64,000 nt of DNA, taken from contig NZ_JAPYPC010000012.1 of NCBI RefSeq assembly GCF_029937855.1, forward strand, positions 1-64,000, read 5' to 3'. Below, piece after piece: positions 41,226 through 49,967 of this stretch; positions within the stretch are counted from its first letter, which is position 1, and every line of letters starts with the position of its first letter. The notes under the pieces were generated by a model that did no database searches, was not told the DNA's origin, and worked only from the letters and a program-made list of their open reading frames with translations. Origin of the DNA: Christiangramia sp. (GTDB lineage: Bacteria > Bacteroidota > Bacteroidia > Flavobacteriales > Flavobacteriaceae). Both the position numbers and the translations under genes were made by a program.

Positions 41226-42500
41226 ATGGCAGTAGATTTACTACTAGGTCTTCAATGGGGTGACGAAGGGAAAGGAAAAATAGTTGACGTTCTCACCTCC
41301 AAATACGATATTATTGCCCGTTTTCAAGGGGGGCCAAATGCCGGCCATACTTTGGAATTCGATGGCCAAAAGCACGTTTTACATACGATCCCTTCAGGAA
41401 TATTTCATAATAACAGCATTAACCTCGTAGGAAATGGTGTGGTTATAGATCCCGTTATCTTTAAAAAAGAACTGGATAACCTATCAAAACATGATATAGA
41501 TTATAAATCTAAGCTGATAATTTCAAGAAAGGCGCATTTAATCCTGCCAACGCATCGTTTACTGGATGCAGCTTCAGAAGCTTCCAAAGGAAAGGCTAAG
41601 ATTGGTTCTACCTTAAAAGGAATTGGTCCTACTTATATGGACAAAACCGGAAGAAACGGTTTACGTGTAGGTGATCTGGAACTTGAAGACTGGAAAGATA
41701 GATACCGGGCTCTTGCTGATAAGCATGAGAAAATGATCGCATTCTACGATGTGGATATTCAATATGACCTAAAAGAACTGGAAAAAGAATTCTGCTTCGC
41801 AGTAGAAACATTAAAAGAATTAAAATTTATAGACAGCGAAGAATATCTTCACCAAGCCATGAAATCTGGTAAGAGTATTTTGGCTGAAGGAGCTCAGGGA
41901 TCCTTACTTGATATAGATTTTGGGACATATCCATTCGTAACTTCTTCCAACACTACTGCTGCCGGAGCCTGTACCGGTTTAGGTGTTGCTCCGAGAGAAA
42001 TTGGGGAAGCTTTTGGAATATTTAAAGCTTATACCACAAGGGTTGGTAGCGGCCCCTTTCCTACCGAGCTTTTTGATGAAATTGGAGAAAGAATGGGAAA
42101 AGTTGGAAATGAATTTGGAGCTACCACCGGAAGAAAAAGACGTTGTGGGTGGCTGGATCTTGTCGCGTTAAAATATGCTGTTCAGGTAAATGGGATTACG
42201 CAACTTATTATGATGAAAGGCGATGTGCTTAGCGGATTTGAGACTTTAAAAGTTTGCACTTCTTATAAATATAAAGGGGAAGAAATTAAGCACCTCCCTT
42301 ATAATATTGAAGCTGAAAACCTTGAACCTGTTTATACAGAAGTTGAGGGATGGAAAGAAGATCTTACCAAAATGACCGACGCTTCTTCACTACCAAAAGA
42401 ATTTAATGATTATGTAAATTTTCTAGAAAAGGAATTGGAAACACCTATTTCAATTGTTTCTGTAGGCCCGGATAGAAAACAAACGATTCATAGAAAATAA
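41226..42500 (+). CDS. purA: Adenylosuccinate synthase
   Basis: Joins IMP and aspartate using GTP in AMP synthesis. The P-loop QWGDEGKGK is at about 9-17. GGPNAGHT lies near 36-43. Other conserved parts are GPTYMDK, the EGAQGSLLDID segment, the TTTGAT-like GATTGRKRRCGWLD near 297-310, and the C-terminal VGPDRKQTI. Length of 424 is standard. It is the last gene of the relA/spoT-fur-purA run and is followed by a terminator. Confidence 0.97.
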   Translation: MAVDLLLGLQWGDEGKGKIVDVLTSKYDIIARFQGGPNAGHTLEFDGQKHVLHTIPSGIFHNNSINLVGNGVVIDPVIFKKELDNLSKHDIDYKSKLIISRKAHLILPTHRLLDAASEASKGKAKIGSTLKGIGPTYMDKTGRNGLRVGDLELEDWKDRYRALADKHEKMIAFYDVDIQYDLKELEKEFCFAVETLKELKFIDSEEYLHQAMKSGKSILAEGAQGSLLDIDFGTYPFVTSSNTTAAGACTGLGVAPREIGEAFGIFKAYTTRVGSGPFPTELFDEIGERMGKVGNEFGATTGRKRRCGWLDLVALKYAVQVNGITQLIMMKGDVLSGFETLKVCTSYKYKGEEIKHLPYNIEAENLEPVYTEVEGWKEDLTKMTDASSLPKEFNDYVNFLEKELETPISIVSVGPDRKQTIHRK

Positions 42501-42524
42501 TAGTAAAATTATTTCTATTGAATA

Positions 42525-42553
42525 AAAAAAGGCTGCCAAATGGCAGCCTTTTA
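42525..42553. terminator. Intrinsic terminator between purA and the ferritin-like genes
   Basis: GGCTGCCA (42531-42538) and TGGCAGCC (42541-42548), flanked by A and T runs. It is suitable for both convergent genes. Confidence 0.9.
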
Positions 42554-42579
42554 ATATTTATAATGGTTTGCATTGGAAC

Positions 42580-43434
42580 CTATCCATCGCTACCATCGTC
42601 AGAAACGATAAAGAATCCTCCAATAGCAAGCACTTCCTCCATAGTTAATGGCTCATCAAATGCTTCCTGAATGGCTTGATTTCCTCCAAAATCATCAAAC
42701 ATTCCGGAAAGATCTACGCCTCCCTGAACAAGATTAGATTCTGGTGTTTCTCCAGCATAAATTGGATCGAACACTCCTGGAAGACCATTGCTCGCTGCAT
42801 CACCACCGGTAACCCATCCTTTTTGACCTCTCATTCTTCTTACTTTAGAAGCATGTCTGGCTTCTACGGAATGGATCTGTAAAGCGTATTCTAATAAGGT
42901 ATTATCATTAGCTAATGCTCCTGCCTGTCCTTTATAAGCACGTACACCAGTATCTTCAAATCCCTGTGATAATGCCATAAAAGTCGCATAGTTTTCAAAA
43001 GTGTCTAAGTTAAGACCTCCCGGACCTCCTGTGAAATCGAAGGTTGGTTTCTCAACTGCATCATCTCCCAGTGCAGCCAATAAGAAAGCAACATGATCGT
43101 CCTCATGCTTGGAAATTAATCCAAAAACATCTCTATCTTCTTCAGGGATCAAACCATCAGTATCTAAACCAATCTGGTAAAATTCTTTTTCAAGATATTC
43201 CAGTGTTAAGGCAAAGTTCAACACATCTGTTGGTGAAGCCTGCATTGCATTTGTAGTAAAAGCAGCATTCGCAGCTTTTGTAGATTTACTCATTCCTGCT
43301 AATCCAAATGGGATGGAAGCCATAGCAGCTCCTTTACCAAAAGATTTAAATTGTTTAAAAACGTCCCTTCGCGATGCTTTTGCATCGAAAGAAGCATTAT
43401 CAGACATTTTATCTAATATTTTTATAAAACTCAT
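42580..43434 (-). CDS. Tat-exported ferritin-like protein (distal copy)
   Basis: A 284-residue ferritin-like four-helix-bundle protein. The N-terminus has a twin-arginine signal SRRDVFKQF (Arg22-Arg23), a hydrophobic stretch, and a cut near AANAAF. Metal-ligand-like helices contain LEYLEKEFY, SKHEDDHVAF and SVEARHAS, giving an E...HxxDH...ExxxH pattern. The insert GGPGGLNLDTF lies in the middle. The C-terminal tail ends in acidic SDDGSDG. It forms an operon with the second copy upstream. Function in metal or oxidant handling is only inferred from the fold. Confidence 0.85.
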   Translation of the reverse strand: MSFIKILDKMSDNASFDAKASRRDVFKQFKSFGKGAAMASIPFGLAGMSKSTKAANAAFTTNAMQASPTDVLNFALTLEYLEKEFYQIGLDTDGLIPEEDRDVFGLISKHEDDHVAFLLAALGDDAVEKPTFDFTGGPGGLNLDTFENYATFMALSQGFEDTGVRAYKGQAGALANDNTLLEYALQIHSVEARHASKVRRMRGQKGWVTGGDAASNGLPGVFDPIYAGETPESNLVQGGVDLSGMFDDFGGNQAIQEAFDEPLTMEEVLAIGGFFIVSDDGSDG

Positions 43435-43461
43435 TTTCTTCGTTTTTTTAAAGTTAGTTAA

Positions 43462-44280
43462 TTACTCAGTGGGCAATTGGTTTGCTGTAAACTCAGTAGT
43501 GATAAATCCACCGGCTGCTGCAAGAACATCTGCAGGAGGCGTTGCTTTATCAAAAGCAGGACCAACACCACTAATAGATACTAATACTTCATCCCTTGCA
43601 AATGCTGTTGGTGTACCTAGCGCAAGATCTGCAAATGCAGAGGCATGTCTGGCCTCAACAGAAACGATTTTTCCTGCGAGTAATAAATACGTACCGCCCA
43701 TTTCTGCGTCCACGTCAATTAACTTTCCTGCTCCATTATAAGCAGAAACCCCTGTGTCTTCAAGAAGAAGTGCTGTATCAAGAACAGATTGCCTGTCATC
43801 AAAATTTACTGAGCTAAAATCAAATTCAAGATCAGGTAAGATATCATCAGGAGCTACTGCACTAATTGCAGTTTTAAAAAATTCCCTGTGAATTACTTCA
43901 TGATACCAGGTATCTTCAAGAATTTGCTTTTCTTCAGAATCATCTGCTAAGCCTGTATAATAAGCACCTTCAGTCATTCTGGTATAAAACTCAGCTTCTA
44001 ATTGTTCTAAAGCATAAGCATAATTAAGGATACCTAAATTTCCAGATCCTAAGTCAAACGCTTCTGGTTCTGGTTCTGGTTCTGGCTCTGGTTCCGGCTG
44101 TGGGTCTGGACCAGCGACAGGTGCATTCGGATCAAACATATCGTCTTCGCTACATCCGTACAATAGGAAACTTGATCCTGCTATTCCAAGACCACTCAAT
44201 TTAATGAATTTCCTACGCGAATTTTTTGAATCTTTGGAAGATGCATTTACTACATCTACCTTGACTACGGGTTTTTTCAT
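43462..44280 (-). CDS. Tat-exported ferritin-like lipoprotein (proximal copy)
   Basis: A 272-residue paralogue of the following gene. The twin-arginine signal is SRRKFIKLSGLGIAG (Arg22-Arg23), and LLYGC gives a lipidated Cys43, so it is a Tat-dependent lipoprotein. A proline-glutamate linker (PEPEPEPE, about 60-72) precedes the bundle. Helices carry LEQLEAEFYTRM, TWYHEVIHREFF and SVEARHASAFA. The same E...ExxH...ExxxH ligand pattern as the neighbour is visible. It is first in the two-gene transcript, with a 27-nt gap. Exact function unknown. Confidence 0.86.
   Translation of the reverse strand: MKKPVVKVDVVNASSKDSKNSRRKFIKLSGLGIAGSSFLLYGCSEDDMFDPNAPVAGPDPQPEPEPEPEPEPEAFDLGSGNLGILNYAYALEQLEAEFYTRMTEGAYYTGLADDSEEKQILEDTWYHEVIHREFFKTAISAVAPDDILPDLEFDFSSVNFDDRQSVLDTALLLEDTGVSAYNGAGKLIDVDAEMGGTYLLLAGKIVSVEARHASAFADLALGTPTAFARDEVLVSISGVGPAFDKATPPADVLAAAGGFITTEFTANQLPTE
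44063..44100 (-). repeat. Hexanucleotide repeat coding the Pro-Glu linker
   Basis: About six copies of TCTGGT-like units (GAACCA on the coding strand) encode alternating Glu-Pro. Length variation here would change only the linker length, since the unit is a multiple of three. Confidence 0.75.
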
Positions 44281-44345
44281 AATTAAAATTTTAGTTTTCT
44301 ACCGAAACTTACGAAGGAAAACCTCTTCAGGTTTGGATTGGAGAG

Positions 44346-44360
44346 TTAAGTTTATCTTAA
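44346..44360. promoter_or_regulatory. Inverted repeat TTAAG-N5-CTTAA in the divergent promoter region
   Basis: A perfect 5-bp dyad in the 223-nt gap between the ferritin-like genes and the OstA-like gene. Part of the same block (AGGTTTnGGATT...TTAAGTTTAT) recurs imperfectly at about 44382-44428. It could be an operator; no regulator was identified. Confidence 0.35.
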
Positions 44361-44482
44361 AACGTCAAATTTTTAGAAAGGTTTAGGATTTGCAGAGAAT
44401 AAATGAGTTCTCTTTAAGTTTATTTTTAGGACTGGAATATTTCAAAGCCGCTTAGAACAAAACCTTTTCCATGTATTTTAAT

Positions 44483-44490
44483 TACTTTTG
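44483..44490 (+). promoter_or_regulatory. Promoter -7 element of the OstA-like gene
   Basis: TACTTTTG, an exact TAnnTTTG match 13 nt before the TTG start codon. No TTG box was found upstream. Confidence 0.5.
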
Positions 44491-44503
44491 AAAAAAATTC
44501 AGA

Positions 44504-46300
44504 TTGAAAAATTTGTTATCAATTTTAAGTTTTATTATCCTGTTTATTTCAGCATTTAGCCATGCACAGAATAATCAGGAAATAAATTATGATTCCGATA
44601 GGACTTTAAAAAATGAGCAAAGATATCCAGGAGCTCTTATTTTAAGTAAAGTAGATAATCAGGTATATTTTGACCATGATGGGATTGAAGTATGGTGCGA
44701 TAATGCTGTTTTCTACAAAGAAGCCAATTTCTTCAAGGCTTATGGAAATATTCGTATGCAACAAGGGGACAGTGTGAGTATGACCAGCAATTACGCTGAA
44801 TATAATGGAGATACCGAGTTTGCTTTTGCCAGTGGTAAAGTGAAAATGAAAAGACCGCAAACAACGCTTGAAACCGACAGTCTTTTTTTTGACCGGGTAA
44901 AACAACAGGCATATTATAGAAGCGGCGGAAAAGTAACCGATACAGCCAGTGTACTTACCAGTACCATTGGCAGGTATTTTATGGAGGAAGATAAATATAG
45001 CTTCGTAAATGAAGTGGTGGTTACCAATCCTGAATATAAGATCAACTCTGAACAATTAGATTTCTATTCTGAAAATGGACATGCCTATCTATATGGTCCT
45101 TCTACCATTGTTAGTGAAACAAGTACCGTTTATTGCGAACGCGGATTCTATGATACACGGGCAGATAATGGGTATTTTGTAAAAAACTCCCAGATAAATT
45201 ATGATAATAGGATACTTAAAGGAGACAGCTTATATTTCAATAGAAAAAACAGTTTTGCTTCTGCCACCAATAATATTATGGTCATTGATACCATTAATAA
45301 TAGTAGGGTTAGTGGTCATTATGCGGAAGTCTACAGGGATAAGGATTCGGTCTTCATTACTAAAAAAGCCCTTGCGGCAAGTCTTCAGGAGCGGGATACG
45401 CTTTTTATACATAGCGATACAATCATGATCACGGGAAAACCTGAAAGACGAATTTTAAGGGGATTCTATGATGTTAGGATGTTGAAAGAAGACCAAACTG
45501 GGGAAAACGCTATGAGCGGCCGTAGCGATTCCATTTATTCAGATCAGCAATCGGGTCTCACCAAACTTATAAATCTAAGTAGTAAAAATAATGGAAATCC
45601 GGTTTTATGGTCCGGGGCCAATCAAATGACCGGTGATAGCATCCACCTCCACAGCAATCCCGAAACAGAACAATTAGACTCACTACTCGTTTTTAACAAT
45701 GCATTTCTTATTCAAAAAGATAGTATTGAAGGATACAACCAGTTAAAAGGAAAAATTCTTACAGGTTATTTCCGTCAAAATGAACTTTATGAAGTTGTTA
45801 TAGATAAAAATACCGAGACCTTAAATTATATGCGCAATGATGAAAATGAATTGATAGGCATCAATAAAACCCTGGCAAGCTCCATTAAAATATATTTTGA
45901 AGATCAGCAAATCAATTATATAGATTACCTGAATCAGGTAGACGGAAAATTAACTCCTGAAGCTGATTTTCCACCGAATGCCAGAAAATTACAGGGTTTT
46001 AACTGGCGAGGCGAAGAAAGGATACTTTCAAAAGAAGGTTTGTTTGAAGGTCAGGAAGAACCTGAATTAACCAAAATTAAAGGAATTCCCTTGCCCGATG
46101 AACCCGAAGAGTTTTTTGATGAAAGAGAAGAAGACGATTTATTGCTAGATAAAAATTCAAGGCTGAATCCTGAAGTTTTGAAGAACAGAAAAAAAGATTC
46201 CCTAAAGTTCAAATCTGAAAAACTTATCGATTCTTTGAGGCTTGAAACTCCTGTGAAAGCAGATTCATTAAAAACCCCGCAGAACGAAAAGGAGAATTAA
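44504..46300 (+). CDS. OstA/LptA-like envelope protein
   Basis: A 598-residue exported protein with a signal peptide (about 1-21, SHAQ junction). It contains repeated beta-strand units of the OstA/LptA type, such as AYGNIRMQQGDSVSM, SDTI-like and KGDSLYF segments, spread over about residues 45-480. A charged C-terminal tail follows (about 510-598). Proteins of this kind form beta-jellyroll bridges for lipopolysaccharide transport. Here the protein is far longer than LptA, which suggests a Bacteroidetes-specific variant. The start is TTG. The next gene begins 1 nt after the stop. Confidence 0.85.
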   Translation: MKNLLSILSFIILFISAFSHAQNNQEINYDSDRTLKNEQRYPGALILSKVDNQVYFDHDGIEVWCDNAVFYKEANFFKAYGNIRMQQGDSVSMTSNYAEYNGDTEFAFASGKVKMKRPQTTLETDSLFFDRVKQQAYYRSGGKVTDTASVLTSTIGRYFMEEDKYSFVNEVVVTNPEYKINSEQLDFYSENGHAYLYGPSTIVSETSTVYCERGFYDTRADNGYFVKNSQINYDNRILKGDSLYFNRKNSFASATNNIMVIDTINNSRVSGHYAEVYRDKDSVFITKKALAASLQERDTLFIHSDTIMITGKPERRILRGFYDVRMLKEDQTGENAMSGRSDSIYSDQQSGLTKLINLSSKNNGNPVLWSGANQMTGDSIHLHSNPETEQLDSLLVFNNAFLIQKDSIEGYNQLKGKILTGYFRQNELYEVVIDKNTETLNYMRNDENELIGINKTLASSIKIYFEDQQINYIDYLNQVDGKLTPEADFPPNARKLQGFNWRGEERILSKEGLFEGQEEPELTKIKGIPLPDEPEEFFDEREEDDLLLDKNSRLNPEVLKNRKKDSLKFKSEKLIDSLRLETPVKADSLKTPQNEKEN

Positions 46301-46301
46301 A

Positions 46302-47483
46302 TTGAAAGAAGATTTCCTAAAATATCAGGCACAAACAACTCCGCACCCCTTAGCCCTGGAGGTTTCTCATGCGAAGGGAAGCTATATAATCACTACAGAC
46401 GGAAAAAAACATCTGGATTTCGTTGCCGGAGTTTCAGCCTGTAGCCTTGGACATTCACACCCTAAGATTGTAGCAGCTATCCGGGAGCAGGCAGAAAAAT
46501 ATTTACACGTGATGGTTTATGGGGAATATGCCCAAAAACCGGCAGTAGAGCTTTCCAGATTACTAGCCAGTCATTTGCCTGATCCAATTAATAAAACCTA
46601 CCTGGTAAATTCAGGCACCGAAGCTATTGAAGGAGCGATGAAACTCGCCCGAAGAGCCACTGGAAGAACCGAAATTATTGCGGCCAGGAATGCCTATCAT
46701 GGAAATACCATGGGCTCGTTGAGTCTAATGGATTTTGAAGAAAGGGTAAAACCTTTTAGACCTCTCTTGGCTGACATTTCTTTTATTGAATTTAATAATG
46801 AATCCCAACTCTCAAAAATCACCTCCAGAACGGCAGGTGTGGTGTTGGAAACCATTCAGGGTGGCGCAGGCTTTATTCTGCCCGAAAATGACTATCTAAA
46901 AAAAGTAAAGGCTCGTTGTGAAGAAGTAGGAGCACTTCTGATATTAGATGAAATTCAGCCTGGCTTTGGCCGAACAGGGAAACTCTTCGGATTTGAAAAT
47001 TTTGGAATGGTACCAGACATTGTTGCACTGGGAAAAGGAATGGGAGGCGGTCTTCCCATTGGCGCCTTTTCATCTTCAGATAGATTAATGAACCTTTTAA
47101 TGGACAATCCTAAGCTGGGACATATTACCACTTTTGGTGGAAATCCGCTCATTGCAGCCGCTGCGTTGGCAACTTTAAAGGAAATAACGGAGACCGACCT
47201 TATTCAGAAAAGCCTGGAAAAGGAAATTTTATTCAGAAAACACCTACAGCATCCACTAATAAATGAAATTAGAGGGAAAGGATTAATGCTTGGGCTTATT
47301 ATGGAATCTGCCGAAATTGCCGATGCACTTATCCTGAAAGCAAAAGAAAAAGAATTGATACTTTTCTGGTTATTATTTGAGAAACGCGCGGTACGGCTTA
47401 CTCCGCCCCTAACAATTTCCAATGAAGAAATCATGAAAGGATGTGGCATTATTGTTGACATACTCAATGAAATTGAACATTGA
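46302..47483 (+). CDS. Class III PLP-dependent aminotransferase
   Basis: A fold-type I omega-aminotransferase of 393 residues. Conserved parts are YLVNSGTEAIEGAMKLARRATGR (about 99 on, quoted in part), ARNAYHGNTMGSLSL, LILDEIQPGFGRTGK with the PLP-contacting Asp, and ALGKGMGGGLPIGAF with the PLP lysine near residue 245. THITTFGGNP-type closure is present. It resembles acetylornithine or 4-aminobutyrate aminotransferases, but the substrate cannot be fixed. The start is TTG, 1 nt after the OstA-like stop. Confidence 0.88.
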   Translation: MKEDFLKYQAQTTPHPLALEVSHAKGSYIITTDGKKHLDFVAGVSACSLGHSHPKIVAAIREQAEKYLHVMVYGEYAQKPAVELSRLLASHLPDPINKTYLVNSGTEAIEGAMKLARRATGRTEIIAARNAYHGNTMGSLSLMDFEERVKPFRPLLADISFIEFNNESQLSKITSRTAGVVLETIQGGAGFILPENDYLKKVKARCEEVGALLILDEIQPGFGRTGKLFGFENFGMVPDIVALGKGMGGGLPIGAFSSSDRLMNLLMDNPKLGHITTFGGNPLIAAAALATLKEITETDLIQKSLEKEILFRKHLQHPLINEIRGKGLMLGLIMESAEIADALILKAKEKELILFWLLFEKRAVRLTPPLTISNEEIMKGCGIIVDILNEIEH

Positions 47484-47553
47484 GGCTACCGGGTGTTAAT
47501 TAATTTGTTAACAACAATGTAACGAATTACCCAAAATCGCCTTTAATCATTTA

Positions 47554-47561
47554 TAACTTTA
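47554..47561 (+). promoter_or_regulatory. Possible promoter -7 element of the TPR gene
   Basis: TAACTTTA matches TAnnTTTG at seven of eight positions, 30 nt before the ATG. A 10-bp palindrome TTGTTAACAA (47505-47514) lies farther upstream. Weak without a TTG box. Confidence 0.3.
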
Positions 47562-47591
47562 GTACAGAAGAAATCCCTTAATCACTCTCTT

Positions 47592-48989
47592 ATGCAGCTA
47601 AGCCATAACGAAGAAGATAATTTCTCACTTGCTCGTTTCGAATCTATGCTGAAAACAAACGATGTTTTGTTCTTCGATTCTAACGAGTTTGAAAATATTA
47701 TTCATCATTATCTTGAAAATGGTAAGATTTCCCTTGCCAAAAAGGCAGTTAAGATGAGTCTGGCGCAACATCCTACTTCAGTAAACCTAAAACTTTTTAA
47801 GGTTGAGATCCTGGTTTTTGAAGATAAACTGGATCTGGCAGATGGAATTTTAAACGAATTGAAGGAGTTGGAATCTTCTAATGAGGAAATTTATATTCAA
47901 AAAGCACAGATTTATTCTAAAAGGGATATGCACACAGAAGCTATAAAAATGCTTCAGGCTGCTCTTGAAATCACCCTCGAAGATGCTGAAATATTTTCGC
48001 TGATGGGAATGGAATACCTATTCCTGGAAGATTTTGAAAATGCGAAATATAGCTTTATGAAATGCCTCGAAGCAGATGAGGAAGACTATTCGGCATTATA
48101 TAATATTATGTATTGTTTTGATTTTCTTGATCAGAAAACCGAAGCGATAGATTATTTAAACCTATACCTTAATAAGCATCCTTATTGTGAAGTGGCCTGG
48201 CACCAGGTTGGGAAACAGTATTTTGATCTAAAGGAATATAATAAAGCTTTAGCAGCATTCGATTTTGCCATTATTAGTGATGACAGGTTCGTGGGTGCAT
48301 ATCTTGAAAAAGGTAAAGTACTGGAAAAACTGAAGCGCTATAATGAAGCCATTGAAAATTATAATATCACCCTTGAACTGGAAGATCCTACTTCTTTCGC
48401 ATATCTGCGTATCGGAAAATGTTTTGAAAAAATAGGTTGTGAAGATCTGGCTCTTAAAAACTATAAGCAAACAGTACATGAAGATCCTTTATTGGATAAA
48501 GGTTGGATAGCCATTACTGATTTTTACATCAAAAAACTGAATTTTCAGAAAGCTCTTTATTACATAAACAAGGCGATAAATATCGATGAAGAAAATGTTC
48601 TTTACTGGAAGCGATATGCCAAAATAAATAGCCGACTCAATTTCTTCGAAGAAGCCGAACAGGGCTATAAAAAAAGTCTGGAATTGGGCAATTATGAATT
48701 GGAAACCTGGATTAGACGTTGTGATATTCTTATAGGGCTTGGTGAATACGAAACAGCGATCACCAGCATGTTACAGGCAATGGAATTCTATGCTGGTTCA
48801 GCAGAAATTGAATATCGACTCGCCGGTTTATTTTTCTGCACGAATAAAGGAGAAAAAGGTTATTTTCATCTTAATAATGCCCTTAAAATAGATTCAGAAT
48901 ATTATATCATCATCGAGGAGCTTTTCCCTAATATCTTTGATCGAAAGAGCGTCAAACAAATTATAAATTCCTTCGTTAAGCTCTCTTAG
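47592..48989 (+). CDS. Cytoplasmic tetratricopeptide repeat protein
   Basis: A 465-residue protein without a signal peptide, made of about ten TPR-like helical pairs from about residue 40 to the end. Repeats include GKISLAKKAVKMSLAQHP, EYNKALAAFDFAIISD and KRYNEAIENYNITLEL-type units. TPR arrays serve as protein-binding scaffolds, and no enzymatic domain is present. It has its own short upstream region and is followed by the DUF368 genes. The partner is unknown. Confidence 0.85.
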   Translation: MQLSHNEEDNFSLARFESMLKTNDVLFFDSNEFENIIHHYLENGKISLAKKAVKMSLAQHPTSVNLKLFKVEILVFEDKLDLADGILNELKELESSNEEIYIQKAQIYSKRDMHTEAIKMLQAALEITLEDAEIFSLMGMEYLFLEDFENAKYSFMKCLEADEEDYSALYNIMYCFDFLDQKTEAIDYLNLYLNKHPYCEVAWHQVGKQYFDLKEYNKALAAFDFAIISDDRFVGAYLEKGKVLEKLKRYNEAIENYNITLELEDPTSFAYLRIGKCFEKIGCEDLALKNYKQTVHEDPLLDKGWIAITDFYIKKLNFQKALYYINKAINIDEENVLYWKRYAKINSRLNFFEEAEQGYKKSLELGNYELETWIRRCDILIGLGEYETAITSMLQAMEFYAGSAEIEYRLAGLFFCTNKGEKGYFHLNNALKIDSEYYIIIEELFPNIFDRKSVKQIINSFVKLS

Positions 48990-48998
48990 TAATTTTGC

Positions 48999-49006
48999 TA
49001 CCTTTG
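48999..49006 (+). promoter_or_regulatory. Promoter -7 element of the DUF368-aroE operon
   Basis: TACCTTTG, an exact TAnnTTTG match 22 nt before the first DUF368 ATG, just past the TPR stop. No TTG box at usual spacing. Confidence 0.5.
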
Positions 49007-49028
49007 GGCGAATTCATAAAAAAAGAAG

Positions 49029-49967
49029 ATGCAGCGAAGTTTTTCGGATTACCTTAAGGTGACCTTAAAAGGAATGGCGATGGGCGCCGCAGACGTAGTT
49101 CCCGGGGTTTCTGGCGGTACCATCGCATTTATTTCCGGCATTTACGAAGAATTGATTTCTACCATTAGCGGAATTAAACCCTCCCTATTATCTACCTGGA
49201 AACAGGATGGTTTTAAAGCCATGTGGAAAGAGATGAACGGCAATTTTATCCTTGCCCTCTTCTGCGGAATTTTAATCAGTCTTTTCAGCTTAATGCGTTT
49301 GGCCAATTATCTATTGGAAACCCACCCCGTTTTAATCTGGTCTTTTTTCTTCGGCCTGGTACTCGCCAGTATCTGGTTTGTAGCTAAACAAATCCCCAAA
49401 TGGAATTATAAGATAATTCTTGCGCTTATTATTGGCGCTGCGGTAGCTTCTTATATTGTGAGCCTGCCGCCTCTTTCAGCTAGTTCAAGTTCTCTTTTTC
49501 TATTTTTTGCCGGGGCCATAGCAGTTTGCGCCATGATCTTACCAGGAATTTCGGGGGCTTTTATATTAGTATTATTAGGTGCTTATAAATCGATAACTGA
49601 GGCCGCCCATGATTTCGATCTTAAAACTCTTGCCATTGTTGGAGGTGGAGCAATATTCGGATTATTAACTTTTTCAAGGATCTTAAAATGGCTCTTTGTG
49701 CATTATAGTAGTATCACTTTGGCTGTATTAACCGGTTTTATTGCTGGCTCCTTAAATAAAATATGGCCGTGGAAAGAAACGCTGGAAACCGCTATTTACG
49801 GAGATAAAGAAGTAGTTTTAAAGGAAGCTTCTGTCCTGCCCTGGAATTTCAGTGGTGATCCACAAACCTTATGGGCTATCTTATTAATATTTGCCGGATT
49901 TTTCCTTATTATTATTTTAGAATTGGTGGCCACTAAAAAACCTGATCCTGCCGATGCAGCAAACTAG
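49029..49967 (+). CDS. DUF368 membrane protein (first copy), polyprenyl-phosphate transporter family
   Basis: An eight-to-ten-helix membrane protein of 312 residues. The hallmark ADVVPGVSGGTIAFISGIYE sits near 22-41, with a second related block ILPGISGAFILVLLG in the middle (about 167-181). This internal symmetry is typical of the family. DUF368 proteins have been shown in other bacteria (PopT) to return undecaprenyl phosphate across the membrane for peptidoglycan and other glycans. It overlaps the second copy by 14 nt. Function is inferred from the family. Confidence 0.9.
   Translation: MQRSFSDYLKVTLKGMAMGAADVVPGVSGGTIAFISGIYEELISTISGIKPSLLSTWKQDGFKAMWKEMNGNFILALFCGILISLFSLMRLANYLLETHPVLIWSFFFGLVLASIWFVAKQIPKWNYKIILALIIGAAVASYIVSLPPLSASSSSLFLFFAGAIAVCAMILPGISGAFILVLLGAYKSITEAAHDFDLKTLAIVGGGAIFGLLTFSRILKWLFVHYSSITLAVLTGFIAGSLNKIWPWKETLETAIYGDKEVVLKEASVLPWNFSGDPQTLWAILLIFAGFFLIIILELVATKKPDPADAAN

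Noticed and set aside
47505-47514. Palindrome TTGTTAACAA as a regulator site
   Set aside because: Ten AT-rich bases are expected often by chance in this genome. No second copy was noted near a related gene.
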